A stretch of DNA of 36,631 nucleotides from Synechococcus sp. MED850 (GTDB taxonomy: Bacteria; Cyanobacteriota; Cyanobacteriia; PCC-6307; Cyanobiaceae), in contig PAEP01000015.1 of the NCBI GenBank assembly GCA_002700765.1, positions 18,305 to 54,935 of the forward strand, given 5' to 3'. This document shows, piece by piece, positions 8,974 to 18,559 of the stretch (positions within the stretch are counted from its first letter, which is position 1; every line of letters starts with the position of its first letter). The notes beneath the pieces are model-generated. The model had not been told where the DNA came from, did no database searches, and worked only from the letters and a program-made list of their open reading frames with translations. Made by a program: the position numbers and the translations under genes.

Positions 8974-10224
8974 ATGCGAAGCATGCCCCATCCACCCCAT
9001 CCACGCAGCGCCTATCTCCATATTCCTTTCTGCCATCGGCGCTGTTTTTACTGTGATTTCGCCGTGGTCCCCCTGGGGGATCGGGCCGACGCTGACTCTG
9101 GACCCGGCAGCACTTCGATCGCTGCCTATCTGAACCTGCTGCAGCGTGAGATCGCTGCAGCGCCCGATGGAGCACCTCTGGCGACCATTTACATCGGTGG
9201 AGGCACACCCTCTCTGCTGACGGCGGATCAAATCGGCGCGTTGATCGACGCTTTGCGCCGCCGATTCGGCATCCAACAAGGGGCTGAGATCACGCTCGAG
9301 ATGGATCCAGCCAGTTTTGACCAGAGGAAGCTGCAACGACTGATGGACTGCGGTGTGAACCGCATCAGCCTCGGAGGTCAGAGCTTTGACGATGACGTGC
9401 TCGAACGCCTGGGGCGTCGTCATCGCCGCCAGGACTTGCTCGAGGCCTGTGCATGGATGCAGCTGGCCCATCGGGAGGGTGAGCTCCGCTCCTGGAGCCT
9501 GGATTTAATCCAGAACCTCCCCGATCAGACGGCGGCCTCATGGGGCCATCAACTGGAGCAGGCCCTCGCCAGCAGGGCCCCTCACCTTTCGATCTATGAC
9601 CTGTCCGTGGAACCTGGAACGGTGTTTCATCGGCAGCAACAGCGGGGCCAGTTGGAACTGCCGGATGAGGATCTTGCGGTCCAGTTGATGGAACTCACCA
9701 GCAGCACACTGGCCATGGCCGGTTATGGCCGCTACGAAATCTCCAACCATGCGCTGCCGGGTCATGCATCCCGCCACAACCGCGTCTACTGGAGTGGCGC
9801 TGGTTGGTGGGGGTTCGGGATGGGCGCCACCAGTGCTCCCTGGGGGGAGCGGGTGGCCCGCCCCAGGACACGTGAGGCCTACAGCGACTGGCTTGATCAA
9901 GGCACGAAGGAGGATTGCCGTGCATCCATGCCGCTCGATGATCGATTGCTGGTGGGGCTCCGACGCCGTGAGGGCGTTGATCTTCTGTCCATGGGCTGCC
10001 CGGCGCCGGATCTCCTGCTGAAGCGTTGGCAACCGTTTTTTTCAGAGGGTCTGGTGGAGATCCACGCTGGTCGCTACCGCCTCAGCGACCCCCGTGGCAT
10101 GGCGCTCAGCAATCGTGTTCTTGTGGAGCTTCTTCTGTGGTGGGAGCAGCAGGTCTGCACTGTTGAATCCAGTCCTGCAGAGCAGAGACGAACAGCTGCC
10201 GCCCCGGCAGCAACGATGGACTGA
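8974..10224 (+). CDS. hemW: HemW-type radical SAM protein (heme chaperone, coproporphyrinogen-oxidase-like)
   Basis: From the ATG at 8974 this is 416 residues. The radical SAM cluster motif CX3CX2C is at residues 20-27 ([14 protein letters not shown]), followed by [31 protein letters not shown] and [12 protein letters not shown]. These blocks place it in the HemN/HemW group. HemW proteins bind heme and are thought to deliver it, and most lack true coproporphyrinogen oxidase activity. Another ATG at 8983 and a GTG at 8956 are also possible starts. The last 119 bases overlap the 3' end of panB on the other strand, and that tail lies beyond the conserved core. Confidence 0.9.
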   Translation: MRSMPHPPHPRSAYLHIPFCHRRCFYCDFAVVPLGDRADADSGPGSTSIAAYLNLLQREIAAAPDGAPLATIYIGGGTPSLLTADQIGALIDALRRRFGIQQGAEITLEMDPASFDQRKLQRLMDCGVNRISLGGQSFDDDVLERLGRRHRRQDLLEACAWMQLAHREGELRSWSLDLIQNLPDQTAASWGHQLEQALASRAPHLSIYDLSVEPGTVFHRQQQRGQLELPDEDLAVQLMELTSSTLAMAGYGRYEISNHALPGHASRHNRVYWSGAGWWGFGMGATSAPWGERVARPRTREAYSDWLDQGTKEDCRASMPLDDRLLVGLRRREGVDLLSMGCPAPDLLLKRWQPFFSEGLVEIHAGRYRLSDPRGMALSNRVLVELLLWWEQQVCTVESSPAEQRRTAAAPAATMD

Positions 10225-10918
10225 ACGGCGGCTGCTGCTGCGTAAGCCCCAGCAGATCAGCGGTCACCCGAACCTGACCGTCACACCACTCCCCAGCGCC
10301 GATGCCGATCACGGGGATGGTGAGGTTGCGGCACATCTCTTTGGCTAAGTCGGCTGGGACGTGTTCCAGCACGAGGGCAAAGCAACCGGCTTGTTCCAGC
10401 TGATCAGCTTGTTTGAGCAATCGATCCTGGCTGGCACGGTCCTGCGCCTGGCGGCGGTATCCGAAGCGATGCACCGCCTGGGGGGTCAGGCCCAGATGTC
10501 CCATCACAGGGATTCCCATGCGCACGAGCCGATCAATCACCGCGATCACCTCGGGTTCGCCGCCTTCCAGCTTCACCGCTGCTGCGCTGGATTCCTTGAG
10601 CAAGCGTCCTGCCGCTGCAACGGCGAGGTCTTCGCCGCACTGATAGCTGAGAAACGGAAGATCGCAGATCAGCAAGGGTTGCTGGGAGGGCATGGCCCGA
10701 AATCCCCTCTCGACAGCCTGTGTGTGCAGCAGCATCTGCTCCAGGGTGACCGGAAGGGTTGTGGCATGGCCGAGGGCCACCATCGCCAGGGAGTCTCCAA
10801 CGAGAACAGCATCGGCTCCGGCCGATTCCACCCAAGCAGCAGACAAGCTGTCCCAGGCGGTCAGCATCGCGATTGTCCGTCCCTTCTCTTTGTATCGGAT
10901 CAGATCAGCGGGACGCAT
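10106..10918 (-). CDS. panB: 3-methyl-2-oxobutanoate hydroxymethyltransferase
   Basis: PanB makes ketopantoate from 2-oxoisovalerate and methylene-tetrahydrofolate, the first committed step of pantothenate and CoA synthesis. Family blocks are present: [72 protein letters not shown] and [16 protein letters not shown]. These include the metal-binding Asp and Glu residues. ATG at 10918 gives 270 residues; ATG at 10936 gives six more. Both are possible. Its 3' end overlaps hemW tail to tail by 119 bases. Ketopantoate synthesis uses the valine-pathway intermediate downstream of IlvC, encoded nearby. Confidence 0.95.
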   Translation of the reverse strand: MRPADLIRYKEKGRTIAMLTAWDSLSAAWVESAGADAVLVGDSLAMVALGHATTLPVTLEQMLLHTQAVERGFRAMPSQQPLLICDLPFLSYQCGEDLAVAAAGRLLKESSAAAVKLEGGEPEVIAVIDRLVRMGIPVMGHLGLTPQAVHRFGYRRQAQDRASQDRLLKQADQLEQAGCFALVLEHVPADLAKEMCRNLTIPVIGIGAGEWCDGQVRVTADLLGLTQQQPPFSPSLLPGRQLFVSALQDWIQQCRPAAPTTEEAPQEHDC

Positions 10919-10961
10919 CGGTCGCCCTGGGCCCATGAGGGTTCATTGCTAGCATCAACAA

Positions 10962-11055
10962 GACTCGGACCCATGCGGCTCGGACGCCCAAATCTGGTCA
11001 GGACCGGAAGGGAGCAGCCACACGGGATGCTCAGGGCAGGCGTGGAATCCGGGTC
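10962..11055 (+). ncRNA. ffs: Signal recognition particle RNA (4.5S-type, small bacterial SRP RNA)
   Basis: The conserved SRP apical domain is visible: GGTCAGGACCGGAAGGGAGCAGCC around 10996-11020, with the GGAA tetraloop region and the asymmetric AGCAG internal loop. The ends pair as GACTCGGA (from 10962) with TCCGGGTC (to 11055), giving the long hairpin of the bacterial 4.5S RNA. The RNA binds Ffh and targets membrane proteins to the translocon. It sits between the convergent 3' end of ftsZ (11074, opposite strand) and the 5' end of panB. End positions are estimates to a few bases. Confidence 0.93.
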
Positions 11056-11073
11056 ACCCCATCGACGAACGCG

Positions 11074-12225
11074 TCAGCTGCGCTCACCACCCTGCTGACG
11101 TTGACGCAGGAAATCAGGAATGCGAGCGCCGCTGTCGTTGGCTTCAGGTTGCCGCGTCTCATGGTCCTGAGGCGTGGGAATGGATCGAATGGCAGGACGA
11201 TCACTGCGATATTGCTGACCGTTATCGAAGCCCGTGGCGATCACCGTCACGTGGATCTCTCCCTCCAGGGCTTCGTCAACCACAGCTCCCACAATGATGT
11301 TGGCTTCTGGGTCGACGACGTCGTAAATCACCTCTGAGGCCGTGGTCATGTCTTCCAGGGTCATGTCGCGACCACCGCTGATGTTGATCACACAGCCTTT
11401 GGCACCATCGATGCGCTCGGTTTCCAGGAGTGGGCTGCTGATCGCCGTCTGAGCAGCCTCCACGGCGCGGGAGCGGCCGGAGCCGATGCCGATCCCCAGA
11501 AGTGCTGTCCCTGCTTCGGTCATCACCGAGCGCACATCCGCGAAGTCAACGTTCACCAAGCCAGGGCAGGTGATGATGTCACTGATGCCCTTCACACCCA
11601 TGCGCAGGACATCATCTGCACTGCGGAAAGCCTCCTGCAGAGGAGCACTGCCAATCGCCTGACGCAAACGGTCGTTGGGGATAACGATCAGGGTGTCGAC
11701 GTGATCAGCCAGCCTGGAGATCCCTTCATCCGCCTGGCGCATGCGACGGCGACCTTCAAACCCGAAGGGCTTGGTGACGATTCCAACCGTGAGTGCACCC
11801 ACTTCGCGGGCCACTTCCGCGACCACCGGTGCTGCTCCAGTGCCGGTACCGCCACCCATCCCGGCGGCGATGAACACAAGGTCTGAGCCCTGCAGGGCCT
11901 GTTGGAGGTCAGCTCTGGATTCTTCCGCTGCTTTCTGACCGATGGTCGGGTTGCCCCCTGCACCCAGTCCGCGGGTCAGGGTCTGTCCAAGCTGAAGGCG
12001 TTGCTGGGCCTGGGACTGAATCAGCGCTTGAGCATCGGTGTTCAGCACCCTGTAGGCGACTCCTTCGAGGTCGCTCAGGATCATGCGGTTCACGGCGTTG
12101 CTGCCGCCGCCCCCGACGCCGATGACTTCAATCCGCGCCGACTGACTGGGCTGGATTCCAGCAGCATCAAAGGACGAGGAAGCCATTTCCATCGTTGAGG
12201 CTGAACCGTTGTGCTGTGGCTGCAT
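11074..12225 (-). CDS. ftsZ: Cell division protein FtsZ
   Basis: This 383-residue tubulin homologue forms the cytokinetic Z ring. It has the N-terminal loop [17 protein letters not shown], the tubulin signature [20 protein letters not shown], the synergy segment [11 protein letters not shown] and the short C-terminal peptide [10 protein letters not shown] that binds partner proteins. The ATG at 12225 gives a 30-residue Ser-rich N-terminal tail before the GTPase core, a usual length for cyanobacteria; a second ATG eleven codons on is possible. It lies downstream of ftsQ after an 86-base gap that may hold its own promoter, and ends 19 bases from the SRP RNA gene. Confidence 0.98.
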   Translation of the reverse strand: MQPQHNGSASTMEMASSSFDAAGIQPSQSARIEVIGVGGGGSNAVNRMILSDLEGVAYRVLNTDAQALIQSQAQQRLQLGQTLTRGLGAGGNPTIGQKAAEESRADLQQALQGSDLVFIAAGMGGGTGTGAAPVVAEVAREVGALTVGIVTKPFGFEGRRRMRQADEGISRLADHVDTLIVIPNDRLRQAIGSAPLQEAFRSADDVLRMGVKGISDIITCPGLVNVDFADVRSVMTEAGTALLGIGIGSGRSRAVEAAQTAISSPLLETERIDGAKGCVINISGGRDMTLEDMTTASEVIYDVVDPEANIIVGAVVDEALEGEIHVTVIATGFDNGQQYRSDRPAIRSIPTPQDHETRQPEANDSGARIPDFLRQRQQGGERS

Positions 12226-12311
12226 TATGTCCGCGCGGGAAGAAACGGATCGATTTGGGCAAGATTCATGCCAAAACGAAGAGATTGCAATGGATGGTCA
12301 GGACATCCAGC

Positions 12312-13154
12312 TCACTCGGGCGGCTTCTTAGCGGGCTGGACGGGAATTTCCAGTTCAGGTCGATCTGGATTGCTGAGATCGAGCGTTCCTTTGCCCTTCC
12401 CCTGGGTGACCAGGTGAGGTGGCATGGTGCGGCTGAGCTGTCCAATGGCAGCGATCTGCTCGGAGAGCAGGCCAATGTCATCCCCTAAGTCAATCTGACC
12501 CAAATTGGCTGTTTGCAGGCTGATCGTTCCGTCTGGATGAAGAACGATGGCTTTCAGCGTGGCTCCGATGGCCGCGCGCTGCCTCAGCAATTCTGCGATC
12601 ACAGGGCGTTGATCCTTTGTCCAACCCTCGATCGTGATGGCACTGGTGGGGACGCGATTGGGTGCATCGGCACGGGGCTGGATCCAATGCCCTCGCTCGT
12701 CAACCGCTCCTTTTTCAGTGGTGTTGCCCCGCCGTCGTGTCGCGTGTGCAATCGGCAGCTGACCGACCAGATCAATCTCCAGACGCGCTGGAAAGGCACG
12801 GCGTTGAACACTCACGGCACGGACTGGCAGGTTGTTCAAAAGCTTGGTTTCCATGTCCGAGGGGCTGATCTCAAGCAACGGTTGCGGAAATTTGAGTCCT
12901 CCGATGCGAGCCACCAGCTCCGGCTTGATGCCCGTATCTCCCCGCACCAGCAGCTGCTCCTGGTCGTTGAGTGTCCAGCCATGGCGGAGCAGCAGCCATC
13001 CGAAGCCCGCGCTTGCCAGGAGCAGCACAAGCAAACGCCAGATCTGGATCTGAAGCTCACGGCGCTTCTCCCTGCGCATCGCCCGTCGTCGCTCCAGCTG
13101 AGGAGACAGCTGAACGGTTCCCCGTTGGGCTCGATCCTGTCGTTTGGGGATCAA
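12312..13154 (-). CDS. ftsQ: Cell division protein FtsQ/DivIB
   Basis: This 280-residue bitopic protein has a basic cytoplasmic N-terminus (ERRRAMRREKRRELQIQ), one membrane helix at about residues 39-58 (LLVLLLASAGFGWLLL) and a periplasmic POTRA-like domain (LLEISPSDMETKLLNNLPVRAVSVQRRAFPARLEIDL), then a beta domain with VDERGHWI. FtsQ links early and late division proteins. The start is TTG at 13154, supported by GAGGTG (plus-strand 13161-13166) six bases upstream; an internal ATG at 13079 is less likely. The gene is in the order ddl, unknown, ftsQ, ftsZ on the minus strand. Confidence 0.9.
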   Translation of the reverse strand: MIPKRQDRAQRGTVQLSPQLERRRAMRREKRRELQIQIWRLLVLLLASAGFGWLLLRHGWTLNDQEQLLVRGDTGIKPELVARIGGLKFPQPLLEISPSDMETKLLNNLPVRAVSVQRRAFPARLEIDLVGQLPIAHATRRRGNTTEKGAVDERGHWIQPRADAPNRVPTSAITIEGWTKDQRPVIAELLRQRAAIGATLKAIVLHPDGTISLQTANLGQIDLGDDIGLLSEQIAAIGQLSRTMPPHLVTQGKGKGTLDLSNPDRPELEIPVQPAKKPPE

Positions 13155-13160
13155 CGATCA

Positions 13161-13166
13161 CACCTC
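13161..13166 (-). promoter_or_regulatory. Shine-Dalgarno GAGGTG deciding the ftsQ TTG start
   Basis: The minus strand reads GAGGTG, then six bases, then TTG. This supports the TTG at 13154 over the internal ATG and is one of the clearer ribosome sites in a window where most genes lack one. Confidence 0.55.
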
Positions 13167-13176
13167 ACAGCGCAAC

Positions 13177-13587
13177 TCATAAATCACACCGGGCACGCGC
13201 CATCAGCTGCTCTCCCCAACGGCGTGCCCGTTCCGCATCGGAGAACGGAACATCCATCTGCGTGTCTTTCCCCACCAAACGCAACCTGCATCGACCCTGG
13301 GATTCGTGGGTGAGAGGTGCTTCTCCTGAGGCAAGTGCCATCAACTCGACCAGTTCAAGACGGCAGACGTCGAAACGCCCCTGATCCTGGAAATGGCCGG
13401 CTTCAAAGCTGCTCCAGATCAGTTGACCTTCCTTGAGCAAGGCGCCGCCGCATCCGTCCAGCTTGGCCAGCTCCGACCCTTCCGCCCAGACGCGGAACAG
13501 ATTCTGGCGTCGTCGTTCAAGCCACCCGAGGGATGCCAGCAGCAGAAACGCCAGCAACAGAGGAAACCAGACCAGACCATGGCTCAT
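13177..13587 (-). CDS. Conserved-looking small membrane-anchored protein of unknown function in the division cluster
   Basis: This 136-residue protein has one N-terminal hydrophobic helix (LVWFPLLLAFLLLASLGWL, residues 5-23), a basic stop-transfer ERRRQ, and a soluble remainder with two cysteines near GGCG/VCR and a strand-rich C-terminus (CRLRLVGKDTQMDVPFSD, then an Arg/Glu helix). I do not recognise the family. It begins 32 bases after the ddl stop and ends 22 bases before the ftsQ start, all on the same strand, so it is probably in one operon with them. A role in envelope or division is suggested by context only. Confidence 0.75.
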   Translation of the reverse strand: MSHGLVWFPLLLAFLLLASLGWLERRRQNLFRVWAEGSELAKLDGCGGALLKEGQLIWSSFEAGHFQDQGRFDVCRLELVELMALASGEAPLTHESQGRCRLRLVGKDTQMDVPFSDAERARRWGEQLMARARCDL

Positions 13588-13619
13588 GGATCAGGCGGGG
13601 ATCACCCGGATTTCTGTCG

Positions 13620-14681
13620 TCATTGTCCAGCGGTTTGAACCAGTTCGTGCACGAGTTGATCGAGTGTTAATCCACTGGCACTCCAGAGCATGGGATACAT
13701 GCTCTGACTGGTGAAGCCAGGAAGGGTGTTGATCTCATTGATCCAGAGCTCACCGCTGGAGTCGTCGTAAAAGAAATCCACACGTGCCATGCCATGAACA
13801 GCAACAGCCCGGCAGGCCCGCAGGGACTGCTCGCGAATCCGTTCTGAGACGGACTCCGGTAGCGGGGCTGGAATCAGCGTTGAGCTGCGTCCATTGGTGT
13901 ATTTGGTGTCGTAGTCGTACCAGTCCGCATCAAAGCGGATCTCTCCGACGACGGAGGCGCGAAGCGATTCGCGGCCCAGCACAGCGCATTCCAGTTCTCG
14001 GGCGTTCACGCCCTGCTCCACAACGAGGCGGGGGTCAAGTGCAGCCGCTTTGCGCAGCCCGTCCTCCAGCTCGGCGCGATTGCGCACCTTGCTGATGCCG
14101 ACCGATGAACCGAGATTGGCGGGCTTAACAAAGCAGGGATAGCCGAGTCGCTCGATGCGTTGAAGTGCTGCGGAACGGCTGCTGTCCTGTTGCAGTTCGC
14201 TGGCCTGAACACAGGCGTAGGGCACCTGAGGAAGATCAGCAGCTGCAAAGGCCGCTTTCATCGCCTGCTTGTCCATGCCAACAGCGGAACCCAGCACGGA
14301 AGCACCAACAAAGGGCCGTTGCATCAGTCGAAACAGGCCTTGCACGGTTCCGTCCTCGCCATTGGGACCGTGCAGGACCGGATACCAGATCTCAACGGCT
14401 TCCGTGCCGATGGGCAAGCCCCGGAAGCCCCCAGCCGGCAGGGGTTGGGGTAACTCCTTTTCGTCAGCTGGCTGCCCGGATTTGAGCACCGCCTCCGCCA
14501 CAGCGGGTCCCCACCAACGGCCAGAACGATCGATGTACACCGCAACCACGGCATAGCGCTGCTGATTCGCACCGCTGCTCAGGCCCCGCAGCACGGTCTG
14601 GGCGGAGCGGATCGAGATGGCGTGCTCCCCGGATTCGCCGCCGAACACCAGTCCGATCTGGATGGGGGATGTCGAGGACAA
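13620..14681 (-). CDS. ddl: D-alanine--D-alanine ligase
   Basis: Ddl joins two D-alanines with ATP for the peptidoglycan stem peptide. The N-terminal [20 protein letters not shown], the ATP-grasp blocks [19 protein letters not shown] and [15 protein letters not shown], and the C-terminal [24 protein letters not shown] are all present. The frame is open back to a GTG at 14750, which would overlap miaB by 35 bases and add 23 residues with no family resemblance. The TTG at 14681 gives the usual short lead (SSTSPIQ) before the first strand, so it is preferred. Neither start has a clear ribosome site. The protein is otherwise full length. Confidence 0.93.
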   Translation of the reverse strand: MSSTSPIQIGLVFGGESGEHAISIRSAQTVLRGLSSGANQQRYAVVAVYIDRSGRWWGPAVAEAVLKSGQPADEKELPQPLPAGGFRGLPIGTEAVEIWYPVLHGPNGEDGTVQGLFRLMQRPFVGASVLGSAVGMDKQAMKAAFAAADLPQVPYACVQASELQQDSSRSAALQRIERLGYPCFVKPANLGSSVGISKVRNRAELEDGLRKAAALDPRLVVEQGVNARELECAVLGRESLRASVVGEIRFDADWYDYDTKYTNGRSSTLIPAPLPESVSERIREQSLRACRAVAVHGMARVDFFYDDSSGELWINEINTLPGFTSQSMYPMLWSASGLTLDQLVHELVQTAGQ

Positions 14682-14715
14682 AGCTTTGGTCAGATTTTGA
14701 AGCGCGCCAAACGTA

Positions 14716-16161
14716 TCAGTGGCTTCCGTCTGCGGGGAGGGGGGTGCCACTCAGCGAAAAGGAGCGCACGGCGTCGATCTGCACGTGCACCAGGTCTCCA
14801 GGGCGATGAACTGTGCCGTCCGGACCAACTGAGCTGAAGAACGTGAGTCGGTTGGTGCGGGTGCGCCCCATCAGCTGGGAAGGATCCTTGGGGTTGATGC
14901 CCTCAGCAAGCACCTCTTCCGTGCGCCCGGCGTAGCGCCCGTTGCGTTCCCGCGCGCAGCGCTCCACCAGAGCGTTGATCTCCTGCAGCCGCTCCACCTT
15001 GACCGCTTCGGGGAGCTGGTTGTCCCAGTCGGCAGCTGGGGTATTCGGTCTTGGTGAGTAGGCGGCGGTGTTCACCTGGTCGAAGCCGATTTCTTCGATC
15101 AAGGCCAGCGTGCGTCTGTACTGGGCGTCTGTTTCACCCGGGAAGGCCACGATCACATCGGCGCTGAGGGAGGCATCCGGCATCCGCTCCCGGATCCGGT
15201 CGATGATGCGGCGATAGCGCTCCACCGTGTAACCGCGGGCCATCGCCCGCAGCACGTCGTTATCACCGCTCTGGAAGGGGATGTGGAAGTGCTCGCAGAG
15301 CTTGGGCAGCTCAGCGCAGGCATCGATCAGGCGCTCGGTGAAGTAACGCGGATGACTGGTGGCGAAGCGAATCCGCTCGATGCCGTCCACGTCATGAACG
15401 TGATGCAGCAGATCGGTGAGGGTGTGCTGGCGGCGTCCCTCAGGGGTGATGCCGGGGAGGTCGCGGCCATAGGCATCGATGTTCTGGCCGAGAAGGGTGA
15501 TCTCCTTGAACCCCTGAGCGGCCAGGCCCTCCATCTCGAGGCGGATCGCCTCCGGAAGGCGGGACTGTTCCTTGCCGCGAACCGATGGGACAACGCAGTA
15601 GGTGCAGCGTTCGTTGCAGCCGTAGATCACGTTCACCCAACCGCAGATGCTGCTGTCCCGACGGGCTGTTGTGATGTCCTCGAGAATGTGGTGCTCCTCT
15701 GTGGCAACGACCTGCTGGCCGCTGTTCACCTGTTGGAGCAGTGTCTCCAGCCTGTTGGCGTGCTGGGGACCCATCACCAGGTCCAGCTCGGGCACACGTC
15801 TGAGCAGGGAGGCCCCCTCTTGCTGGGCGACGCAACCGGCAACCACAAGGGTGAGGCCCGGGTTTGTGCGCTTCCGTTGCGCCTGGCGGCCGAGGTAGCT
15901 GTAAACCTTCTGTTCGGCGTTGTCGCGAATGGTGCAGGTGTTGTAAAGCACCAGATCCGCGTTGAGTTCCGCGCTCGCTTGCTGATACCCCATCGACTCC
16001 AGGATGCCGGCCATGCGTTCTGAGTCCGCCTTGTTCATCTGGCAGCCGAACGTGGTGATCCAGTAGCTGCCCCTTTGGGCGATGGGATCGACTGAACTGA
16101 CAGGAGCGGAAACGACCAAGGCGACGGATGATCGCGGGCGACATCTCTCAGTGTCGTTCAC
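14716..16161 (-). CDS. miaB: tRNA-2-methylthio-N6-dimethylallyladenosine synthase (MiaB)
   Basis: MiaB methylthiolates A37 of tRNAs that read UNN codons. The three-Cys N-terminal methylthiotransferase domain is seen in [28 protein letters not shown] and [10 protein letters not shown]. The radical SAM motif is [13 protein letters not shown], followed by RGKEQSR and a C-terminal TRAM domain (RTNRLTFF...[11 protein letters not shown]). The GTG at 16161 gives 481 residues with a Ser/Val-rich lead, and TTG at 16119 is possible. It heads the minus-strand ddl-ftsQ-ftsZ run and diverges from the dgcA-like gene by about 41 bases. Confidence 0.95.
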   Translation of the reverse strand: MNDTERCRPRSSVALVVSAPVSSVDPIAQRGSYWITTFGCQMNKADSERMAGILESMGYQQASAELNADLVLYNTCTIRDNAEQKVYSYLGRQAQRKRTNPGLTLVVAGCVAQQEGASLLRRVPELDLVMGPQHANRLETLLQQVNSGQQVVATEEHHILEDITTARRDSSICGWVNVIYGCNERCTYCVVPSVRGKEQSRLPEAIRLEMEGLAAQGFKEITLLGQNIDAYGRDLPGITPEGRRQHTLTDLLHHVHDVDGIERIRFATSHPRYFTERLIDACAELPKLCEHFHIPFQSGDNDVLRAMARGYTVERYRRIIDRIRERMPDASLSADVIVAFPGETDAQYRRTLALIEEIGFDQVNTAAYSPRPNTPAADWDNQLPEAVKVERLQEINALVERCARERNGRYAGRTEEVLAEGINPKDPSQLMGRTRTNRLTFFSSVGPDGTVHRPGDLVHVQIDAVRSFSLSGTPLPADGSH

Positions 16162-16202
16162 CAGGGTGTTGTGGCAACTTGGTGATTGGCTGTCTGTTTG
16201 CC

Positions 16203-17291
16203 ATGGATTGGGGGCTGCGGCGGTTTTCCCTCACCAAGGCGGTTCCGCTGGCGATCAGTCGTGGCACCACAGCCTCCGTGGTTCGGTTGGAGCTGAGCGT
16301 CAGCCGTGATGGCTTGGTCGGCCGGGGAGAAACCGGTGGGTTTGAAACCGGCCATCGCGCTTACAGCACAGATGCCGTGGAACACGAGCTCCGGCAGCTC
16401 CTGCCTCAGCTTGAGCCGTTGGACCCTCTGGTCCCCCAGACCCTTGAGCCACTGCTGCAGCCTTTGAGCCCTCCGGCCCGCTGCGCCGTTGATCTGGCGC
16501 TGTGGGATTGGCGAGCGCAGCGCCTGCAGCAGCCGGTGTGGCGGTTGTGGGGGCTGGATGGAACGCGCGCTGTCTCCACCAGCGTGACCCTGGGGCTTGG
16601 GGCTGTTGCTGCAGTGTTGGATCGCTTGGATCGCTGGTGGCAGCAACTGCCAGCCACGCGGGTGAAGTTGAAGCTTGGCAGTCCAGATGGACTCGACCAT
16701 GACCGGGCCCTGCTGGCTGCGGTGGCTGGGGCGATCACGACCCGATCGCAGCAGCGGGGAGAACCGATCGAGCTGCAGGTGGATGCCAATGGCGGCTGGA
16801 CGCTTGAGCAGGCCCAGCGGATGCTGCGGCCGCTTGAAGATCATGCTGTGGTGTTGCTGGAGCAGCCTCTGGCTCCAGAGGCCGACCCCGTGCTGGACCG
16901 CCAGGGCTTTGCGGCTCTGCATCCGCACTGTTCGATGCCGCTGGTTGCCGATGAGAGCTGTTGGGATCTGGCTGATCTGCTGCGCCTGGCATCTGTGGTG
17001 GATGGTGTGAATCTGAAGCTGCTGAAGACCGGCGGGCTCTCTCAGGCCTGGCTGATGGCTCAGGTGGCCAGACAACTGAACCTGGACCTGATGGTGGGCT
17101 GTTACTCCGACAGCTGCCTGCTGAATGGAGCCGCCGCTCAGTTGCTGCCATTGATCCGATGGCCCGATCTGGACAGCCATCTCAATCTTGTGGACGATCC
17201 CTATGAGGGACTGCCGCTCGAGGCTGATCAGTTGCGACCATCGCCGCAGCTTGGTCTGGGAATCCAGGCTCGTAGCGGCCGTGCTTCGTGA
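16203..17291 (+). CDS. dgcA: Enolase-superfamily epimerase, DgcA-like (N-acetyl-D-glutamate racemase or dipeptide epimerase)
   Basis: This 362-residue protein has the muconate-lactonising-enzyme fold. The KxK motif is at K155/K157 (VKLKLG), the metal ligands are D194 (VDANGGW), E220 (LEQPL) and D250 (VADESC), and a second catalytic lysine is near K275 (LKLLKTGGL). This layout is shared by L-Ala-D/L-Glu dipeptide epimerases and by DgcA, the N-acetylglutamate racemase of D-glutamate catabolism. The next gene is a DUF1611/DgcN protein, which favours DgcA. The ATG at 16203 ([21 protein letters not shown]) fits the family start. The pair is the strongest functional cluster of interest in the window. 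The exact substrate is an inference from the neighbour. Confidence 0.8.
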   Translation: MDWGLRRFSLTKAVPLAISRGTTASVVRLELSVSRDGLVGRGETGGFETGHRAYSTDAVEHELRQLLPQLEPLDPLVPQTLEPLLQPLSPPARCAVDLALWDWRAQRLQQPVWRLWGLDGTRAVSTSVTLGLGAVAAVLDRLDRWWQQLPATRVKLKLGSPDGLDHDRALLAAVAGAITTRSQQRGEPIELQVDANGGWTLEQAQRMLRPLEDHAVVLLEQPLAPEADPVLDRQGFAALHPHCSMPLVADESCWDLADLLRLASVVDGVNLKLLKTGGLSQAWLMAQVARQLNLDLMVGCYSDSCLLNGAAAQLLPLIRWPDLDSHLNLVDDPYEGLPLEADQLRPSPQLGLGIQARSGRAS

Positions 17292-17337
17292 AGGGCATTC
17301 ATCCCATGCTCAATCGCAGCTTCTGGCTGAACCGTTG

Positions 17338-18438
17338 ATGGCTGGAGCTCAGATGCCACGACAGATGCCTGAGGGGTTCCAGCAGATGAATGCGGTTCTG
17401 CTTCTGCACGGAGGCCTGGACAGCCTCACAGGCAAAACCGGTCTGGCGATGCTGCGCTACCGCTCGGGCCCGATCGTCGCCGTCATCGATCCTGCCCATG
17501 CCGGCAGTTCCCTGGAGCAGGTCACAGGGATTCAACGGCAGATCCCCATCGTGGCGTCGATGGCGGAAGCGATGCCGTTGCATCCAGATGTTGCTGTCGT
17601 TGGATTGGCACCGTCTGGAGGACAGTTGCCTGCCCCGGTCCGCGGAGATGTGCTGGCTGCGCTTCAGGCCGGCATCAACATCGCCAGTGGACTTCACACC
17701 CGACTGAGCGACGATCCGGAATTGGTCGCGGCGTGTCGTTCCAATTGTTGGATCTGGGATCTGCGCCAGGAACCCTCTGGCCTGCAGGTCGGCCGCGCCC
17801 GCGCTGCCGCTCTCCCCTGTCACCGACTGTTAGCCATCGGCACGGACATGGCCGTCGGGAAGATGAGTGCCTGCCTGGAGCTGCTGTCCGCGGCGCGGCA
17901 GCGCTCCCTGCCGACGCGTTTTGTCGGGACGGGTCAGGCGGGCATTTTGATCGGTGGTGGTGGTGTTGCTCTGGATGCCGTGCGGGTGGACTACGCGGCA
18001 GGGGCCGTGGAAAGCGCCGTGCTGGCTGCCGCTGAGCCGTTGCCGCCGGGCGGCCTTGTGCTTGTGGAGGGGCAGGGATCCCTCTGTCATCCGGCGTCGA
18101 GCGCAACCCTGCCGTTGCTGCGTGGCACGCAGCCCACCGCCCTGCTGCTGGTGCATCGGGCTGGACAGTCCACGATTGATCGCCTGCCTGAGATTCCTCT
18201 CCCTTCACTGCCGGTGCTGGTCAGACAGATCGAGGCCCTGGCTGATCTCGCCCGTCCCCATGCGGCTGGAGTTGGCCCCCGGGTTGAGGCCGTTGCGCTC
18301 AACACAGCCAGGCTCGATGAGGACCAGGCCCGGCGCGCTGTGGATCAGGTGGTGGCAGAGCTCGGTCTTCCGTGCACTGACCCGGTTCGCTGGAACGCTG
18401 AACCGCTGTTGGATGCCGTTCTGGGCAGCAGAGATTGA
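17338..18438 (+). CDS. dgcN: DUF1611-family P-loop protein, DgcN-like (D-glutamate N-acetyltransferase)
   Basis: From the ATG at 17338 this is 366 residues. The DUF1611 N-domain shows LLLHGGLDSLTGKTGLAMLRY and VAVIDPAHAG. The C-domain has a Walker A-like GTDMAVGKMSACLEL and then FVGTGQAGILIGGGGVALDAVRVDYAAGAVE and LVEGQGSLCHPA, the usual DUF1611 blocks. DgcN enzymes of this family are reported to N-acetylate D-glutamate, and DgcA then converts the product to N-acetyl-L-glutamate. It starts 46 bases after the epimerase stop; an in-frame GTG at 17281 would overlap it. The gene ends 6 bases before the oppositely oriented tRNA-His. The family call is strong; the substrate is from family knowledge. 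Confidence 0.82.
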   Translation: MAGAQMPRQMPEGFQQMNAVLLLHGGLDSLTGKTGLAMLRYRSGPIVAVIDPAHAGSSLEQVTGIQRQIPIVASMAEAMPLHPDVAVVGLAPSGGQLPAPVRGDVLAALQAGINIASGLHTRLSDDPELVAACRSNCWIWDLRQEPSGLQVGRARAAALPCHRLLAIGTDMAVGKMSACLELLSAARQRSLPTRFVGTGQAGILIGGGGVALDAVRVDYAAGAVESAVLAAAEPLPPGGLVLVEGQGSLCHPASSATLPLLRGTQPTALLLVHRAGQSTIDRLPEIPLPSLPVLVRQIEALADLARPHAAGVGPRVEAVALNTARLDEDQARRAVDQVVAELGLPCTDPVRWNAEPLLDAVLGSRD

Positions 18439-18444
18439 AAAAGG

Positions 18445-18518
18445 GGCGAGCGAGGGGATTCGAACCCCCGAATAGCGGCGCCACAAGCCGCTGCCTTAAC
18501 CACTTGGCGACGCCCGCC
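18445..18518 (-). tRNA. tRNA-His (anticodon GTG)
   Basis: On the minus strand the acceptor stem GCGGGCG pairs with CGCTCGC. The anticodon loop TTGTGGC gives GTG, and the T arm contains GGTTCGAATCC. The histidine-specific extra G-1 (18518) and C73 discriminator (18445) are both encoded, as expected in bacteria. CCA is not encoded. A run of five T follows within a few bases on the minus strand, inside the 3' end of the converging dgcN-like gene. Confidence 0.95.
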
Positions 18519-18559
18519 GCGTCGGTGAGAATCTACCAATTCATGTTGAAGCCAATCCG

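Noticed and set aside
15283..16023. Plus-strand open frame with a plausible-looking ATG
   Set aside because: It is antisense to miaB, whose cysteine motifs are intact.
16158..17180. Long minus-strand open frame
   Set aside because: It is antisense to the enolase-superfamily gene and has no recognisable domain.
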